The notes: generated by a model from the letters alone, not told the origin. Counted from the first letter of the stretch, positions 36,200-46,341 are shown. The stretch: 64,000 nucleotides of DNA from Alphaproteobacteria bacterium (GCA_017937735.1 JAGBCZ010000027.1:1-64000), one strand, 5' to 3'. Translations and numbers: made by a program.

Positions 36200-37024
36200 A
36201 TGAGCCAGACAAAAATATCTTCCAAAATATACCCTTTGATAAAGGCGGTGGTATCTGCCGCTGTTTTGCCTGTGTTATTTATATATGTTATGATTGCAAA
36301 ACCAGATTATAAATTGATGAACGCTATGTCACATGTGGTTGTACCTGTGGCACAATGGGTTGGCGATGTTGTTACATGGCCAATCAGGGTCGTTGGCAGC
36401 GCATTTGATAATATCGTTGAAATTTCAAGTCTGCGTTCTGAAAACGAAGAATTACGCACACGACTGGATGCGGCACTGGCAAACAAAACAATGTGTGATG
36501 TTGCAATTGGTGAAAATAATAAACTGCGCCGCGAATTAAGTATTATATCGTCACAACCACGTGATTCTGTTATTGCAGATGTTATACATGATACAAATGT
36601 TCTGGTGCATAATACTTTTATTATAAATCGTGGTGCATCTGATAATATTCAGGTTGGGATGGTCGTCACAACCATGGATTTACATTTGGCTGGTATCATT
36701 ATTGATGTGGCGGCACATTTTTCACGTGTACGCGCATTAACAGATGCAGATACAAATATTGCTGTACGTATTGTCGGATCCGAAGTTTACGGATTTATGA
36801 CAGGAAACGGTTCAAAATACCCAACAATTGGATTTTTCAGTGATCCTGAATTTCAACCAACAAATGGTTTAAAGTTAGTAACCAGTAATATTTCTGGCAT
36901 AATTCCACAAGGTATTTATGTTGGTGAACTAATCGATAATACAGATGTAAAAATTACACCATCATCAAAATTATCACGGGTTATGGTATTAAAATTTGAT
37001 ACACAGAAAAATGAATATAAATGA
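36200..37024 (+). CDS. mreC: Rod shape-determining protein MreC
   Basis: 274 residues from the ATG at 36200, supported by TTAGGAAAC upstream; an earlier in-frame ATG at 36095 lies in the rpmI leader. One membrane span (AVVSAAVLPVLFIYVMIA), a coiled coil (SLRSENEELRTRLDAALAN) and the periplasmic MreC beta core (FIINRGASDNIQVGMVV, SRVRALTDADTNIAVRI) follow in order. It scaffolds PBP2 and RodA in the elongasome. It overlaps mreD by 4 bases (ATGA). Confidence 0.9.
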   Translation: MSQTKISSKIYPLIKAVVSAAVLPVLFIYVMIAKPDYKLMNAMSHVVVPVAQWVGDVVTWPIRVVGSAFDNIVEISSLRSENEELRTRLDAALANKTMCDVAIGENNKLRRELSIISSQPRDSVIADVIHDTNVLVHNTFIINRGASDNIQVGMVVTTMDLHLAGIIIDVAAHFSRVRALTDADTNIAVRIVGSEVYGFMTGNGSKYPTIGFFSDPEFQPTNGLKLVTSNISGIIPQGIYVGELIDNTDVKITPSSKLSRVMVLKFDTQKNEYK

Positions 37025-37479
37025 AGTCAAATATAATTAAATCTTTACGGATTTTATTCCCATTTTTATTAACTGTGGGGCTGTGGCGGTTATCTGATAA
37101 TTTCTGGAATCCTGCTGGGATATTGGCAATAATCCCTGTATTCTTTTGTTCTTTTGTGACGCATACAGCATGGTTTCCAATATTTTCTGTTTTTATGTGT
37201 TTTGTTATTGATTATAAATTTGAAACAGTTTGTTTTTGGCTGGCGATATATTGTTTATTCTATGCGATAAACAGTTTTCAAAACTGGATTGATATCACAC
37301 GGATGGAAGCAAACGGATTTTTTGCATTTACAGTATTTCTTGGATTAACGATTTTAATTCAAACACTGTCTAATTTCACGTTTTTAACGTTGCTGGGTGG
37401 AATTTGGATATGGGGGTTAGTATCTGCATTATATATACCAATAACAAATCTGATAAAAAGGGTGCAAAATGATAGATAA
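37021..37479 (+). CDS. mreD: Rod shape-determining protein MreD
   Basis: 152 residues, almost entirely hydrophobic, with about five predicted membrane spans. Sequence similarity in this family is low, so the call rests on size, topology and position between mreC and the PBP2 gene, with ATGA overlap upstream and an 11-base overlap downstream. It would be the membrane partner of MreC. Confidence 0.7.
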   Translation: MKSNIIKSLRILFPFLLTVGLWRLSDNFWNPAGILAIIPVFFCSFVTHTAWFPIFSVFMCFVIDYKFETVCFWLAIYCLFYAINSFQNWIDITRMEANGFFAFTVFLGLTILIQTLSNFTFLTLLGGIWIWGLVSALYIPITNLIKRVQNDR

Positions 37480-39235
37480 CGAAGTTTCACGCACCTTTGA
37501 TAGACGCAGTGCTTTATTTTTAACAGGTGGGGCTGTTCTGACATCTGTGCTGATATTACGTATGTTGCAAATGCAATTGTTTAATTATCAAGATTATAAA
37601 AAGAAAAGTGAAAGTAATTCTTTTCGTATTCAGGTAAATATTCCTGAACGTGGGCAAATTTTATCCAGAAATAACCGACCAATTTCACGTGATATACCAA
37701 CATACAGAATTTATATCATCCCCGAAGAATCAGATGATATTGAACTGTTGCTGGCAACTGTTGCAAGTGACTTGAATTTAAAACAGAAAAAAATTGAACG
37801 AATTCGGGCGAAAATAAAAAAACAATTAAAGTTTCAACCTGTACTGGTCAGTGAAAATTCTGATTGGCAAACACTTGCAAAAGTTCAAGCAAAAAATTTA
37901 TCTGGATTACATGTTGAAAGTGGATATACACGTATGTATGAACTGGGGCCGGCTGGGGCGCAGATTTTTGGTTATGTTGGGGAACCGGCAAAACCTGTGG
38001 CAAATGCACCATTTTTAACAACTGGAATAACAGGTCTGGAAAAGAAGTTTAATGAAAATATGATGGGGAAAACAGGTCAGACTGTTATGATAACAAATGC
38101 AGTTGGACGTATCACAGGTGAAGATAAATCACAGTATATTGCCCCGACAACTGGTGGAAACATAAAAACAACAATTAACGATAATATTCAACGTGTAATG
38201 TATGATGCATTAACACAACATCGTTCTGGATGTGGTGTTGTTTTAGATATTGAAACAGGTGATATTTTATCGATGGTATCTGTCCCCAGTTTTGACCCAA
38301 ATATTTTTAAACAAGATGATGGCGATGAATATATAAACAATCTGCGCAAAGATATTGCAAAACCTTTTATGAACAAGGCAATTGAAGGTTTATATCCACC
38401 TGGGTCGACATTTAAAATTGTTGTTGCATTGGCAGGACTTGAATCTGGCGCAATTACACCAAATGAAAAAATATTTTGTCCAGGTTACTGGGACTATGGT
38501 GACAGACGATATCACTGTTGGGAACACAAAGGCCACGGAAAAATGGATTTAGCAGGTGCGTTAAAGCATTCTTGTGATATTTATTTTTATCAGATTGCAT
38601 TACGTATTGGTATTGATGCAATCAAAGAGATGGCAATAAAACTGGGGCTGACAGAAAAATATATGGACGATATTCTATCACGTGAAATGGCGGGTGTTAT
38701 GCCCGATAGATATTGGAAGGAAAAAAATATCGGGTACAGATGGGTTCATGGTGACACAATTATTTCTGGTATTGGTCAGGGCTTTATTCTGACAAATTGT
38801 TTGCAACTGGCTGTGATGATGGCACGAACATCTTCTAATAAAGTTGTTATTCCACGATTGATTGATGATGGTGTAATGCCACAATTTGAAAATTTAGGCC
38901 TGCAACAAAAAAATATTAAATTCGTACAACAAGGACTGGAAGAGGTTCTTAAAAAGGGCGGAACAGCCGCAGGCAGCGCAGTTAATGTTAACGGAAAACG
39001 TATGGGCGGAAAAACCGGTACATCACAGGTTCGCAGTATTTCAAAAAAAGAACGTGAACAAGGTGTTCTTACAAACGAACAGTTGAAATGGAGTATGCGA
39101 AATCATGGACTGTTCGTAGGATACGCACCAACAAACGCACCAAAATATGCCGTTTGTGTTGTCACAGAACACGTGGGTTCCAGTACACCGGCCGCAAGAA
39201 CTGCATCAAAAGTAATGAAGGAATTATTAAAATAA
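37469..39235 (+). CDS. mrdA: Penicillin-binding protein 2 (elongation transpeptidase)
   Basis: 588 residues. An N-terminal membrane anchor (LFLTGGAVLTSVLILRML) and the dimerisation domain (NIPERGQILSRNNRPIS) precede the transpeptidase domain. The active-site SxxK is in GLYPPGSTFKIV, the second motif is SCD (KHSCDIYFYQ), and KTG appears in GGKTGTSQV. It crosslinks lateral-wall peptidoglycan together with RodA, whose gene begins one base after its stop. Confidence 0.96.
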   Translation: MIDNEVSRTFDRRSALFLTGGAVLTSVLILRMLQMQLFNYQDYKKKSESNSFRIQVNIPERGQILSRNNRPISRDIPTYRIYIIPEESDDIELLLATVASDLNLKQKKIERIRAKIKKQLKFQPVLVSENSDWQTLAKVQAKNLSGLHVESGYTRMYELGPAGAQIFGYVGEPAKPVANAPFLTTGITGLEKKFNENMMGKTGQTVMITNAVGRITGEDKSQYIAPTTGGNIKTTINDNIQRVMYDALTQHRSGCGVVLDIETGDILSMVSVPSFDPNIFKQDDGDEYINNLRKDIAKPFMNKAIEGLYPPGSTFKIVVALAGLESGAITPNEKIFCPGYWDYGDRRYHCWEHKGHGKMDLAGALKHSCDIYFYQIALRIGIDAIKEMAIKLGLTEKYMDDILSREMAGVMPDRYWKEKNIGYRWVHGDTIISGIGQGFILTNCLQLAVMMARTSSNKVVIPRLIDDGVMPQFENLGLQQKNIKFVQQGLEEVLKKGGTAAGSAVNVNGKRMGGKTGTSQVRSISKKEREQGVLTNEQLKWSMRNHGLFVGYAPTNAPKYAVCVVTEHVGSSTPAARTASKVMKELLK

Positions 39236-39236
39236 A

Positions 39237-40382
39237 ATGACCAGACAAACACGTGTATCAAATGCGAATATGATGACATTACCAGAAAAACTTGGGCGTT
39301 TTTCATGGGGTTTGTTTGTACCAATGTGTATGGTTTTAACAATATCTATTGTTGTTCTTTATTCTGCTGGTGGTGGAAATTGGCGTCCGTTTGCATTATC
39401 GCAATTGATGAAAATTATTTTGGCGTTTGGTGTGTTTTTTGTTGCGGCATTTACAAATATAAAAACATGGATTAAATCAGTATACTTAATATACGCAATT
39501 GCATTGATAATGATTGTTCTGGTTACCTTTGTTGGGCATACTGGGATGGGTGCGCAACGATGGTTAAACCTTGGATTTATTCATATACAACCATCTGAAT
39601 TGATTAAAATTGCACTGGTGCTGGCGTTGGCACGATATTTTGCATGGTTTAATTCTGTTGAACTGGGGCAATTTAAAAATTATATTGCGCCTATTTTAAT
39701 GCTGTTGGTTCCGTTCGGGTTAATTGTTGCACAGCCTGATCTTGGGACAGCATTGTCACTGGGGATGATTACTGTTGGTATATTTTATATTGTTGGTGCA
39801 AATAAAAAGTGGTTTATTATCGCAGCAATACTGGGGCTGATGGCAGCACCTGTGGTTTGGTTTGGTGGACTGCATGATTATCAACGTGGGCGAATTATTA
39901 CTTTTTTAAACCCAGATAGTGATATTCATGGGGCAGGCTATCAAATAAATCAGGCAAAAATTGCGTTTGGCAGTGGTGGTATGACTGGCAAGGGTTACAT
40001 GAAAGGTTCACAATCACAACAATCTTTTCTGCCTGAAAAACAAACTGATTTTATTTTCACTATGCTGGGTGAAGAATTTGGTTTTATTGGTGCTTTTGGC
40101 CTGTTATTGATATATACATGGATTATTGTTGTGCTGTTTTGGACTGCAAAAATGTGCAGAAATCGATTTGGACAACTAATTTGTTTTGGTTTTATGTTGA
40201 ACTTTTTTGTTTATTACTTTATAAATATCTCTATGGTTTTGGGTTTACTGCCAACTGTTGGTGTACCGTTGCCGTTGATGTCATTTGGTGGCAGCAGTTT
40301 ATTATCACTGATGTTTGGGTTCGGTTTATGCCAAAACGCATATATTCACAAAGATCAACAGTTATCTGCCAAAGGAAGTTAA
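39237..40382 (+). CDS. rodA: Lipid II glycosyltransferase RodA
   Basis: 381 residues with about ten membrane spans. SEDS-family motifs are present: HTGMGAQRWLNLGFIHIQPSEL, AQPDLGTALSLG and the C-terminal GVPLPLMSFGGSSLL. It polymerises glycan strands for elongation with PBP2. topA starts 4 bases after the stop, extending the same run. Confidence 0.96.
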   Translation: MTRQTRVSNANMMTLPEKLGRFSWGLFVPMCMVLTISIVVLYSAGGGNWRPFALSQLMKIILAFGVFFVAAFTNIKTWIKSVYLIYAIALIMIVLVTFVGHTGMGAQRWLNLGFIHIQPSELIKIALVLALARYFAWFNSVELGQFKNYIAPILMLLVPFGLIVAQPDLGTALSLGMITVGIFYIVGANKKWFIIAAILGLMAAPVVWFGGLHDYQRGRIITFLNPDSDIHGAGYQINQAKIAFGSGGMTGKGYMKGSQSQQSFLPEKQTDFIFTMLGEEFGFIGAFGLLLIYTWIIVVLFWTAKMCRNRFGQLICFGFMLNFFVYYFINISMVLGLLPTVGVPLPLMSFGGSSLLSLMFGFGLCQNAYIHKDQQLSAKGS

Positions 40383-40386
40383 GGTT

Positions 40387-42624
40387 ATGAATTTACTTAT
40401 CGTGGAATCACCATCAAAAGCAAAAACAATTGAAAAATATCTGGGCAGCGGATGGCGTGTTATCGCATCTGTTGGACATGTACGTGACCTGGTTCCTGAA
40501 AATGGCAGTGTTGATACAAACAATAACTTTGCAATGAAATGGCAAATTATGCCTGGCAAAGAAAAACAAATTAAACTGATTACAGATGAATTAAAAAAAG
40601 CAGATGCTGTTTATCTGGCAAGTGACCCTGACCGTGAAGGAGAAGCGATTGCATGGCATTTGCTGGATATTCTAAAAAATAAAAAATTATTAAAAGATAA
40701 AAAAGTATACCGTGTTGCATTTCATGAAATTACAAAAAAAGCGGTTCAATCAGCAATCGAAAATCCACGTGAAATTGATGAAAATTTGGTTGATGCTTAT
40801 TTGGTCAGACGTGCGCTTGATTATTTAATTGGGTTTGGTATTTCACCGCTGTTATGGCGCAGAAATCTTGGTAAATCTGCGGGACGTGTTCAATCTGTGG
40901 CTGTAAAATTAGTGGTTGACCGTGAAAAAGAAATCGAATCTTTTATCCCTGTCGAATATTGGAGTTTGGATGCAAACTGTAATATAAATAATGCAAAATT
41001 TAATGCGGCATTATCTAAATTTAATGGTAAAAAAATTGAAAAAATGACCATTGAAAACAAGACACATGTTGATGAAATTTTATCCGTCATTGGTCAGCCT
41101 GTTATAAATGCATCTGTTGTTAATATTGATAAAAAGAAAACATTACGAAAACCCGCTGCACCGTTTACAACATCAACACTGCAACAAGAAGCAGCAAGAA
41201 AATTATACTTTGCATCAAAACGCACAATGAGTGCTGCACAAAAACTGTATGAACAAGGTTTAATTACATATATGCGTACAGATGCAACTAATTTGAACGC
41301 TGATGCTGTAAATGAAATTCGTAGTTTTATTGAACGTGAATATGGTAATGATTTTGTTCCAAGCAAACCAAATATTTATGCAACAAAATCTAAAAATGCC
41401 CAAGAAGCACACGAAGCAATTCGTCCAACGCACTTTGATAAACCAGCCAGTGGTTTATCTGGGGACGAAGCAAAATTATATGATTTAATTTGGAAAAGAA
41501 CAATTGCATGTCAGATGTGCAATGCACAATTTGATTCTGTCACTGCTGATATTGAAACGGAAAATAAAACAGCAATATTCCATGCAACAGGTTCAACAAG
41601 AATATTTGATGGATTTATGAAGGTTTATACCGAAGATAAAGATGACGAAGATGATAATAAAGAATCAAAACTGCCACTGTTAAATATTGGTGATAAAATT
41701 CAAATAACTGAATTATTGCCAGAACAACACTTTACACAGGCACCACCAAGATATACCGAAGCATCACTGGTAAAAAAATTAGAAGAACTGGGAATCGGTC
41801 GTCCATCAACGTACGCAACAATTATGTCAACAATCGTTGACAGAAATTATGTTGAACAAGATAAACAACGCAGATTCCATCCAACCAGTGGTGGATGGGT
41901 TATTGCATCTTATTTATCAAAATATTTTTCTGATTTAGTTGATGTTAATTTCACTGCAAAAACAGAAGATACTTTGGACGATGTTTCAAATGGTAAAACA
42001 GATAAAATTGATGCGTTAAATGCATTCTGGAACCCAACCAGTAACATGATTGATGGGGCAAGAACTGTAAAAACAAGTGATATTATTGATGAAATCAATT
42101 CTTTTATGAATAAACACTTGTTTCCTGATGGTAATAATATATGTCCAGATTGTGGTGGAAAACTGGGGATAAAATTATCTAAATTTGGTGCGTTTATTGG
42201 TTGTGAAAAATATCCAAATTGTAAATACACAAAACAATTAAATAAAAATGATAAAGTTGTACAAGACACAGAATCTGCCGTACAGGTAAAATCTGGTAAT
42301 ATTGATTTGGGTGATGGTATTGAATTTAAAGTTGGAAAATTTGGTCCATACGTTACAGATGGTGTAAAAAATGTTTCTGCAAAACAATATACCGCAGATA
42401 CAATAACACTGGAAATCGCACGTGAATTATTATCAAATACTGTAAAGAAAGCAGAACCTGTAAAAATTGGTGAAAACCCAGAAACAAAGAAAATGATTTT
42501 CTTTTATCCAACAGGTCGTTATGGTGCATATATATCATCAAATCGTGTAAATGTTTCCGTGCGTGAAATGCCCGATTTAGATACTGCAATTAAACTGATA
42601 AATAACAAGGCAAAGAAAAAATAA
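40387..42624 (+). CDS. topA: DNA topoisomerase I
   Basis: 745 residues from the ATG at 40387 (MNLLIVESPSKAKTIEKYLG); AAGG lies 3 to 6 bases upstream, and a longer in-frame reading begins inside rodA. It relaxes negative supercoils. The Toprim motif DPDREGEAIAWH, active-site Tyr in GLITYMRTDATNL and a C-terminal four-Cys zinc finger (CPDCGGKLG to CEKYPNC) are intact. It overlaps the dnaG start by one base. Confidence 0.96.
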   Translation: MNLLIVESPSKAKTIEKYLGSGWRVIASVGHVRDLVPENGSVDTNNNFAMKWQIMPGKEKQIKLITDELKKADAVYLASDPDREGEAIAWHLLDILKNKKLLKDKKVYRVAFHEITKKAVQSAIENPREIDENLVDAYLVRRALDYLIGFGISPLLWRRNLGKSAGRVQSVAVKLVVDREKEIESFIPVEYWSLDANCNINNAKFNAALSKFNGKKIEKMTIENKTHVDEILSVIGQPVINASVVNIDKKKTLRKPAAPFTTSTLQQEAARKLYFASKRTMSAAQKLYEQGLITYMRTDATNLNADAVNEIRSFIEREYGNDFVPSKPNIYATKSKNAQEAHEAIRPTHFDKPASGLSGDEAKLYDLIWKRTIACQMCNAQFDSVTADIETENKTAIFHATGSTRIFDGFMKVYTEDKDDEDDNKESKLPLLNIGDKIQITELLPEQHFTQAPPRYTEASLVKKLEELGIGRPSTYATIMSTIVDRNYVEQDKQRRFHPTSGGWVIASYLSKYFSDLVDVNFTAKTEDTLDDVSNGKTDKIDALNAFWNPTSNMIDGARTVKTSDIIDEINSFMNKHLFPDGNNICPDCGGKLGIKLSKFGAFIGCEKYPNCKYTKQLNKNDKVVQDTESAVQVKSGNIDLGDGIEFKVGKFGPYVTDGVKNVSAKQYTADTITLEIARELLSNTVKKAEPVKIGENPETKKMIFFYPTGRYGAYISSNRVNVSVREMPDLDTAIKLINNKAKKK

Positions 42625-44234
42625 TGGCAAAATTTGACAATAATTTTACCGATGAATTACGTGCCAGATTATCAATCGTTGATGTTGTTGGGCGGCGTGT
42701 ACCACTGACAAAAAAAGGGCAAAATTATTGGGGATGTTGTCCGTTTCACAATGAAAAAACCCCCAGTTTTTCTGTTAACGAAGAAAAAGGTTTTTATCAT
42801 TGTTTTGGATGTGGTGAACACGGTGATATTATATCGTTCATAATGAAATCTAATAATATGGAATTTATTCCTGCGATTACAGAATTGGCAAATATGGCAG
42901 GAATTAAAATGCCTGACTTTAAACCAAAAAATCCTGATATTGCCAAGCGTGAAGAATCTTTGTTTGATATTTGTGAAAAAGCAGCACAAACATTCAGTGA
43001 AAAATTATTTACCCCAGATGGTGCGCATGCACTGGAATATGTTCGTAAACGTGGTTTCAGTGATGATATGATAAAAAAATATCGTATCGGATATGCCCCT
43101 AAAAATAATATTATTGCCAATAAATTTGCAAATTCTAAATTCTTGATTGATTCTGGTTTATGTCGCCGTGGTGATTATGGTTTGTATGATTTTTTCCGTG
43201 ATAAGTTAATGTTTCCTATATTTAACGCAAATGGAAAAATTGTTGCTTTTTCTGGGCGCAGTTTGGATGGCAGTGAACCAAAATATATAAACACATCTGA
43301 TACAGATATTTTCCATAAAAGAAAAACTGTGTTCGGATTAAATTTTGCACGTGATGCAATTCATCGCTCTAATCGCAGTATTATTGTCGAAGGACAAATC
43401 GATGCAATAAAAATGCAAACAGGTGGTTTTCCTGAAACAGTTGCACCATTAGGAACCGCACTGACCGAAGATCATATTGCATTACTGTGTAAATCAAACA
43501 GAAATATTGTTTTTTGTTTTGATGGTGATGGCGCTGGATTAAAGGCAGCCGCACGTGCATGTGATATTGTTATGCCTTTTTTACGCGATACATCTGATGT
43601 GAAATTTGCATTTGTTACTGGTGGTAAAGACCCAGATGAAATATTAAAAAATTCTGGCGAAGATGCGATGCGTAAAATTATAAATGATGCTGTACCATTG
43701 GTTGATTTTTTATGGGAAATTACAAATAAAAACTTTTTAACGAATACACCTGGTGGACGCAGTCAGGCAGAAAAATTCTTGAAAAAAACTATCGATAAAA
43801 TAACAGATAATGAATTAAAATTAGAATATGAAAAAGAATATAATAATAGAAAATTTAATTCTTGGCATCGATGGAAACGTAATGATTCTGCCGTACAGAT
43901 AAAATTACCTGATATTGATTTAATAACAAAAAATACATTGATTTATATTGTTAATACATATCCTGAACTGGCTGAACAATACTTGGATTTTTTAACAACA
44001 TTAAATATTGATTTTGATAATAATGCACCTGAATTAAATCTTGATAAAACGGCTGCTGAAAAATATATTGTTTCTTTAAAATTACAAAGATATAAAGAAA
44101 AATTAAATTTAACAAAAAAAGAATTATTAAATAAATTATTATCTGGTGATGAAAGTGTACGTGATGAAATATCAAAAATCGATTCTGATTTAGAATTAAC
44201 ATCAGAAAAACTAGAAAAATTGATTAGTTTATAA
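42624..44234 (+). CDS. dnaG: DNA primase
   Basis: This enzyme lays down RNA primers for replication. 536 residues, a little short at the C-terminal helicase-binding domain. The CHC2 zinc finger (CPFHNEKTPSFSVN, FHCFGCGEHGD-like YHCFGCGEHGDI) and Toprim motifs (IIVEGQIDAIKM, CFDGDGAGLKAA) are clear. Base composition becomes more AT-rich near the 3' end. rpoD, often next, is replaced by a terminator and convergent ychF. Confidence 0.95.
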   Translation: MAKFDNNFTDELRARLSIVDVVGRRVPLTKKGQNYWGCCPFHNEKTPSFSVNEEKGFYHCFGCGEHGDIISFIMKSNNMEFIPAITELANMAGIKMPDFKPKNPDIAKREESLFDICEKAAQTFSEKLFTPDGAHALEYVRKRGFSDDMIKKYRIGYAPKNNIIANKFANSKFLIDSGLCRRGDYGLYDFFRDKLMFPIFNANGKIVAFSGRSLDGSEPKYINTSDTDIFHKRKTVFGLNFARDAIHRSNRSIIVEGQIDAIKMQTGGFPETVAPLGTALTEDHIALLCKSNRNIVFCFDGDGAGLKAAARACDIVMPFLRDTSDVKFAFVTGGKDPDEILKNSGEDAMRKIINDAVPLVDFLWEITNKNFLTNTPGGRSQAEKFLKKTIDKITDNELKLEYEKEYNNRKFNSWHRWKRNDSAVQIKLPDIDLITKNTLIYIVNTYPELAEQYLDFLTTLNIDFDNNAPELNLDKTAAEKYIVSLKLQRYKEKLNLTKKELLNKLLSGDESVRDEISKIDSDLELTSEKLEKLISL

Positions 44235-44237
44235 TAA

Positions 44238-44292
44238 AAAAAATTCCCGGCTTTTTTTAACATTTTTATTAAAAAGGCCGGGAATTTTATTT
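44238..44292. terminator. Bidirectional terminator between dnaG and ychF
   Basis: ATTCCCGGC (44243-44251) pairs with GCCGGGAAT (44277-44285), extended inward by T/A pairs. The core CCGGCTTTTTTTAACATTTTTAT recurs inside the gene at 45400. Confidence 0.75.
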
Positions 44293-45372
44293 TTAATTAT
44301 TAAACAAGAAATGACAAATATCACCGTTTTGCATTATATAATCACGACCAACAAGTCGCATTTTACCGGCTTCTTTAACGGCAACTTCACCACCAAGTGA
44401 TATAAAATCTGACGGGGATATAACCTCTGCCCGGATAAATCCACGTTCAAAATCTGTATGAATTTTTCCTGCTGCCTGGGGTGCAGTCATTCCAACTGTT
44501 ATTGTCCATGCGTGTGCTTCTTTTGGTCCAATTGTATAATAAGTTTGCAGCCCCAGTGTTTTATAACCTGTTTTTATAACTTGGTCCAGACCAGATTCTG
44601 ATAACCCCAAGTCATCTAAAAACATTTTTCTTTCATCTGGGTCAACAATTTGTGAAATTTCCATTTCTATTTTTGAAGAAATTACCAATACATCAGCAAT
44701 TTCACCAAATTTCTGTTTTACCATATCAGAATATTTATTACCTGATGCAGCAGATGCTTCTTCGACATTGCAAACATAAATAACTGGCTTTGATGTTAAT
44801 AAATTAAATGGTGTTGAATCTATTTCACCGTTTCTGGCAGGTATAGAATTTTCAAGATTCTTTTTTATCTCATTTGCATCGGCCAATAATTTAATTGCAT
44901 CTTTGTCCAGACCACGGGCTTTTTTTTCAAGATTTTTTATCTGTTTATCAATACTTTCAAGATCAGCCAGCATCAATTCTGTTTCAATTGTTTCAATATC
45001 ACCCAATGGGTCAATACGGCCATTAACATGAACAATATCATCATTTTCAAAACATCTGACAACATGTATAATCGCATCAGTTGATAATATATTGCCAAGG
45101 AATTTATTCCCAAGCCCTTCGCCACTTGATGCACCTTTGACCAGTCCTGCAATATCAACAATTTCCAGTTGTGTTGGTATTATTTTTTGTGAACCTGCAA
45201 CACGCGCCAATTCATGTAACGTTTCATCAGGTACAACAACACGACCAGTATTCGGTTCGATGGTACAAAACGGATAATTTTGCGCATCCGCAGCAGCACT
45301 TTGTGTTAATGCATTAAATAATGTTGATTTACCAACATTTGGCAGACCAACAATTCCACAATTGAATCCCAT
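44293..45372 (-). CDS. ychF: Ribosome-binding ATPase YchF
   Basis: 359 residues, an OBG-class P-loop protein that prefers ATP. NCGIVGLPNVGKSTLFNALT is the G1 region, DIAGLVKGASSGEGLGNKFL contains G3, and the TGS-like C-terminal domain includes AWTITVGMTAPQAAGKIHTDFERGFIRAEV. AAAGGA precedes the ATG. It is divergent from the SufB/SufD-like gene; only 27 bases separate their starts. Confidence 0.96.
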   Translation of the reverse strand: MGFNCGIVGLPNVGKSTLFNALTQSAAADAQNYPFCTIEPNTGRVVVPDETLHELARVAGSQKIIPTQLEIVDIAGLVKGASSGEGLGNKFLGNILSTDAIIHVVRCFENDDIVHVNGRIDPLGDIETIETELMLADLESIDKQIKNLEKKARGLDKDAIKLLADANEIKKNLENSIPARNGEIDSTPFNLLTSKPVIYVCNVEEASAASGNKYSDMVKQKFGEIADVLVISSKIEMEISQIVDPDERKMFLDDLGLSESGLDQVIKTGYKTLGLQTYYTIGPKEAHAWTITVGMTAPQAAGKIHTDFERGFIRAEVISPSDFISLGGEVAVKEAGKMRLVGRDYIMQNGDICHFLFNN

Positions 45373-45390
45373 ATCAAAATCCTTTATAAT
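45362..45390 (+). promoter_or_regulatory. Promoter of the SufB/SufD-like gene, predicted leaderless
   Basis: TTGAAT, a 17-base spacer and TATAAT, with 9 bases to the ATG at 45400 and no ribosome site. The -35 box lies inside the start of ychF. Confidence 0.55.
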
Positions 45391-45399
45391 GTGAATAAT

Positions 45400-46071
45400 A
45401 TGTCATACATGTGGAATGAATTCAATATAAAAACTTTTCCAGCGGAAACAATAGTTTTCCGTGATGGGAAATATTGCCCAGAATTATCAACACTGGAATA
45501 TAAACCTGTTAATAAAAAATATGATTTACCTGTACATGTTATATTTGTCGGTGAAATTGATGAAAAATGTGTATTAAATATAGAAGTCGGGGCAGATAAC
45601 CAAGATGTTATTTTAACAGCAAGAATTTTAAATAAAAAGCCGGCTTTTTTTAACATTTTTATCAAAAACGCCGGAAAAAATTCAAAAATAAACGGTAATG
45701 TATTTATTGAAAATTATTCTGAATTAACATACAAATGTAATACATATCATTTGTCTGAAAATACGGATATTTTTATAAAAAATAAGGTTTGGGCCGGGAA
45801 AAATTCAAATTCTGTATTATCTGGTACCGCACAAATAAATAAAAATTGTAAAGATTGCGGTTCTGATTTATCTTTTTCCGCAATGTGCGAGCAGGGGGCA
45901 AAGATAGATTTTATGCCTGCACAAAAAATATCATCTATACCAAAACAAGCAGACCACAGTGCAGGTTTATATGAACCAACAGATTCACAGATTTTATATT
46001 TACGTCAGGCAGGACTGGGTATACTGGAAATAAAAGATGTTACAAAAGAAGCATTTTTAAATGATTATTAA
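45400..46071 (+). CDS. SufB/SufD-family-like protein, short
   Basis: 223 residues. The C-terminal half resembles the beta-helical SufB/SufD iron-sulfur scaffold family: KVWAGKNSNSVLSGTAQINK, then the end ADHSAGLYEPTDSQILYLRQAGL, which parallels the terminal signature of SufD. It is about half the normal length (SufD about 400 residues) and no other suf gene is nearby, so it may be a single-domain or divergent member. A GTG at 45391 is an alternative start. Residues 79-93 are encoded by a terminator-like repeat shared with the dnaG 3' region. Confidence 0.6.
   Translation: MSYMWNEFNIKTFPAETIVFRDGKYCPELSTLEYKPVNKKYDLPVHVIFVGEIDEKCVLNIEVGADNQDVILTARILNKKPAFFNIFIKNAGKNSKINGNVFIENYSELTYKCNTYHLSENTDIFIKNKVWAGKNSNSVLSGTAQINKNCKDCGSDLSFSAMCEQGAKIDFMPAQKISSIPKQADHSAGLYEPTDSQILYLRQAGLGILEIKDVTKEAFLNDY
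45640..45674. repeat. Terminator-like repeat inside a coding sequence
   Basis: 35 bases, CCGGC to GCCGG, matching the dnaG terminator core at 33 of 35 positions by eye. It is read in frame as part of the SufB/SufD-like protein (about NKKPAFFNIFIKNAG). Confidence 0.55.
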
Positions 46072-46072
46072 A

Positions 46073-46098
46073 AAAACCGCCAATCGGCGGATTTTTTT
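46073..46098. terminator. Bidirectional terminator
   Basis: CCGCC/GGCGG hairpin with A and T runs between the SufB/SufD-like gene and rpmJ. Confidence 0.8.
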
Positions 46099-46231
46099 AT
46101 TTTTTCTTAAAGCCCTGTTTCGCTTTGAATTTTGGATTTGCAGGGTCAATCAAGATAACTTGTTTACCACGGCGAATTTGTTTTACATTACCGCGTTTTT
46201 TCCAAGCCTTTAATGAACTTAAAAATTTCAT
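46097..46231 (-). CDS. rpmJ: 50S ribosomal protein L36
   Basis: 44 residues starting MKFLSSLKAW, with IRRGKQVILIDPANPKFKAKQG, an L36 of the type lacking the four zinc-binding Cys. AAAGGA is 7 bases before the ATG. It stands alone with its own strong promoter, away from the spc ribosomal operon that often carries rpmJ; single rpmJ genes are common in alphaproteobacteria. Confidence 0.9.
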   Translation of the reverse strand: MKFLSSLKAWKKRGNVKQIRRGKQVILIDPANPKFKAKQGFKKK

Positions 46232-46254
46232 GTCGTTATCCTTTTTACAAGGCG

Positions 46255-46282
46255 ATTATAAACATATTTTTCTAAAAATCAA
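46255..46282 (-). promoter_or_regulatory. Promoter of rpmJ
   Basis: On the minus strand TTGATT, a 16-base spacer and TATAAT, 24 bases before the ATG. Confidence 0.65.
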
Positions 46283-46341
46283 ATAATATTATTTATAGTA
46301 GTTGTTTTTGTAGGGCCCGTTAAATATGTTGAAAACGTTTT

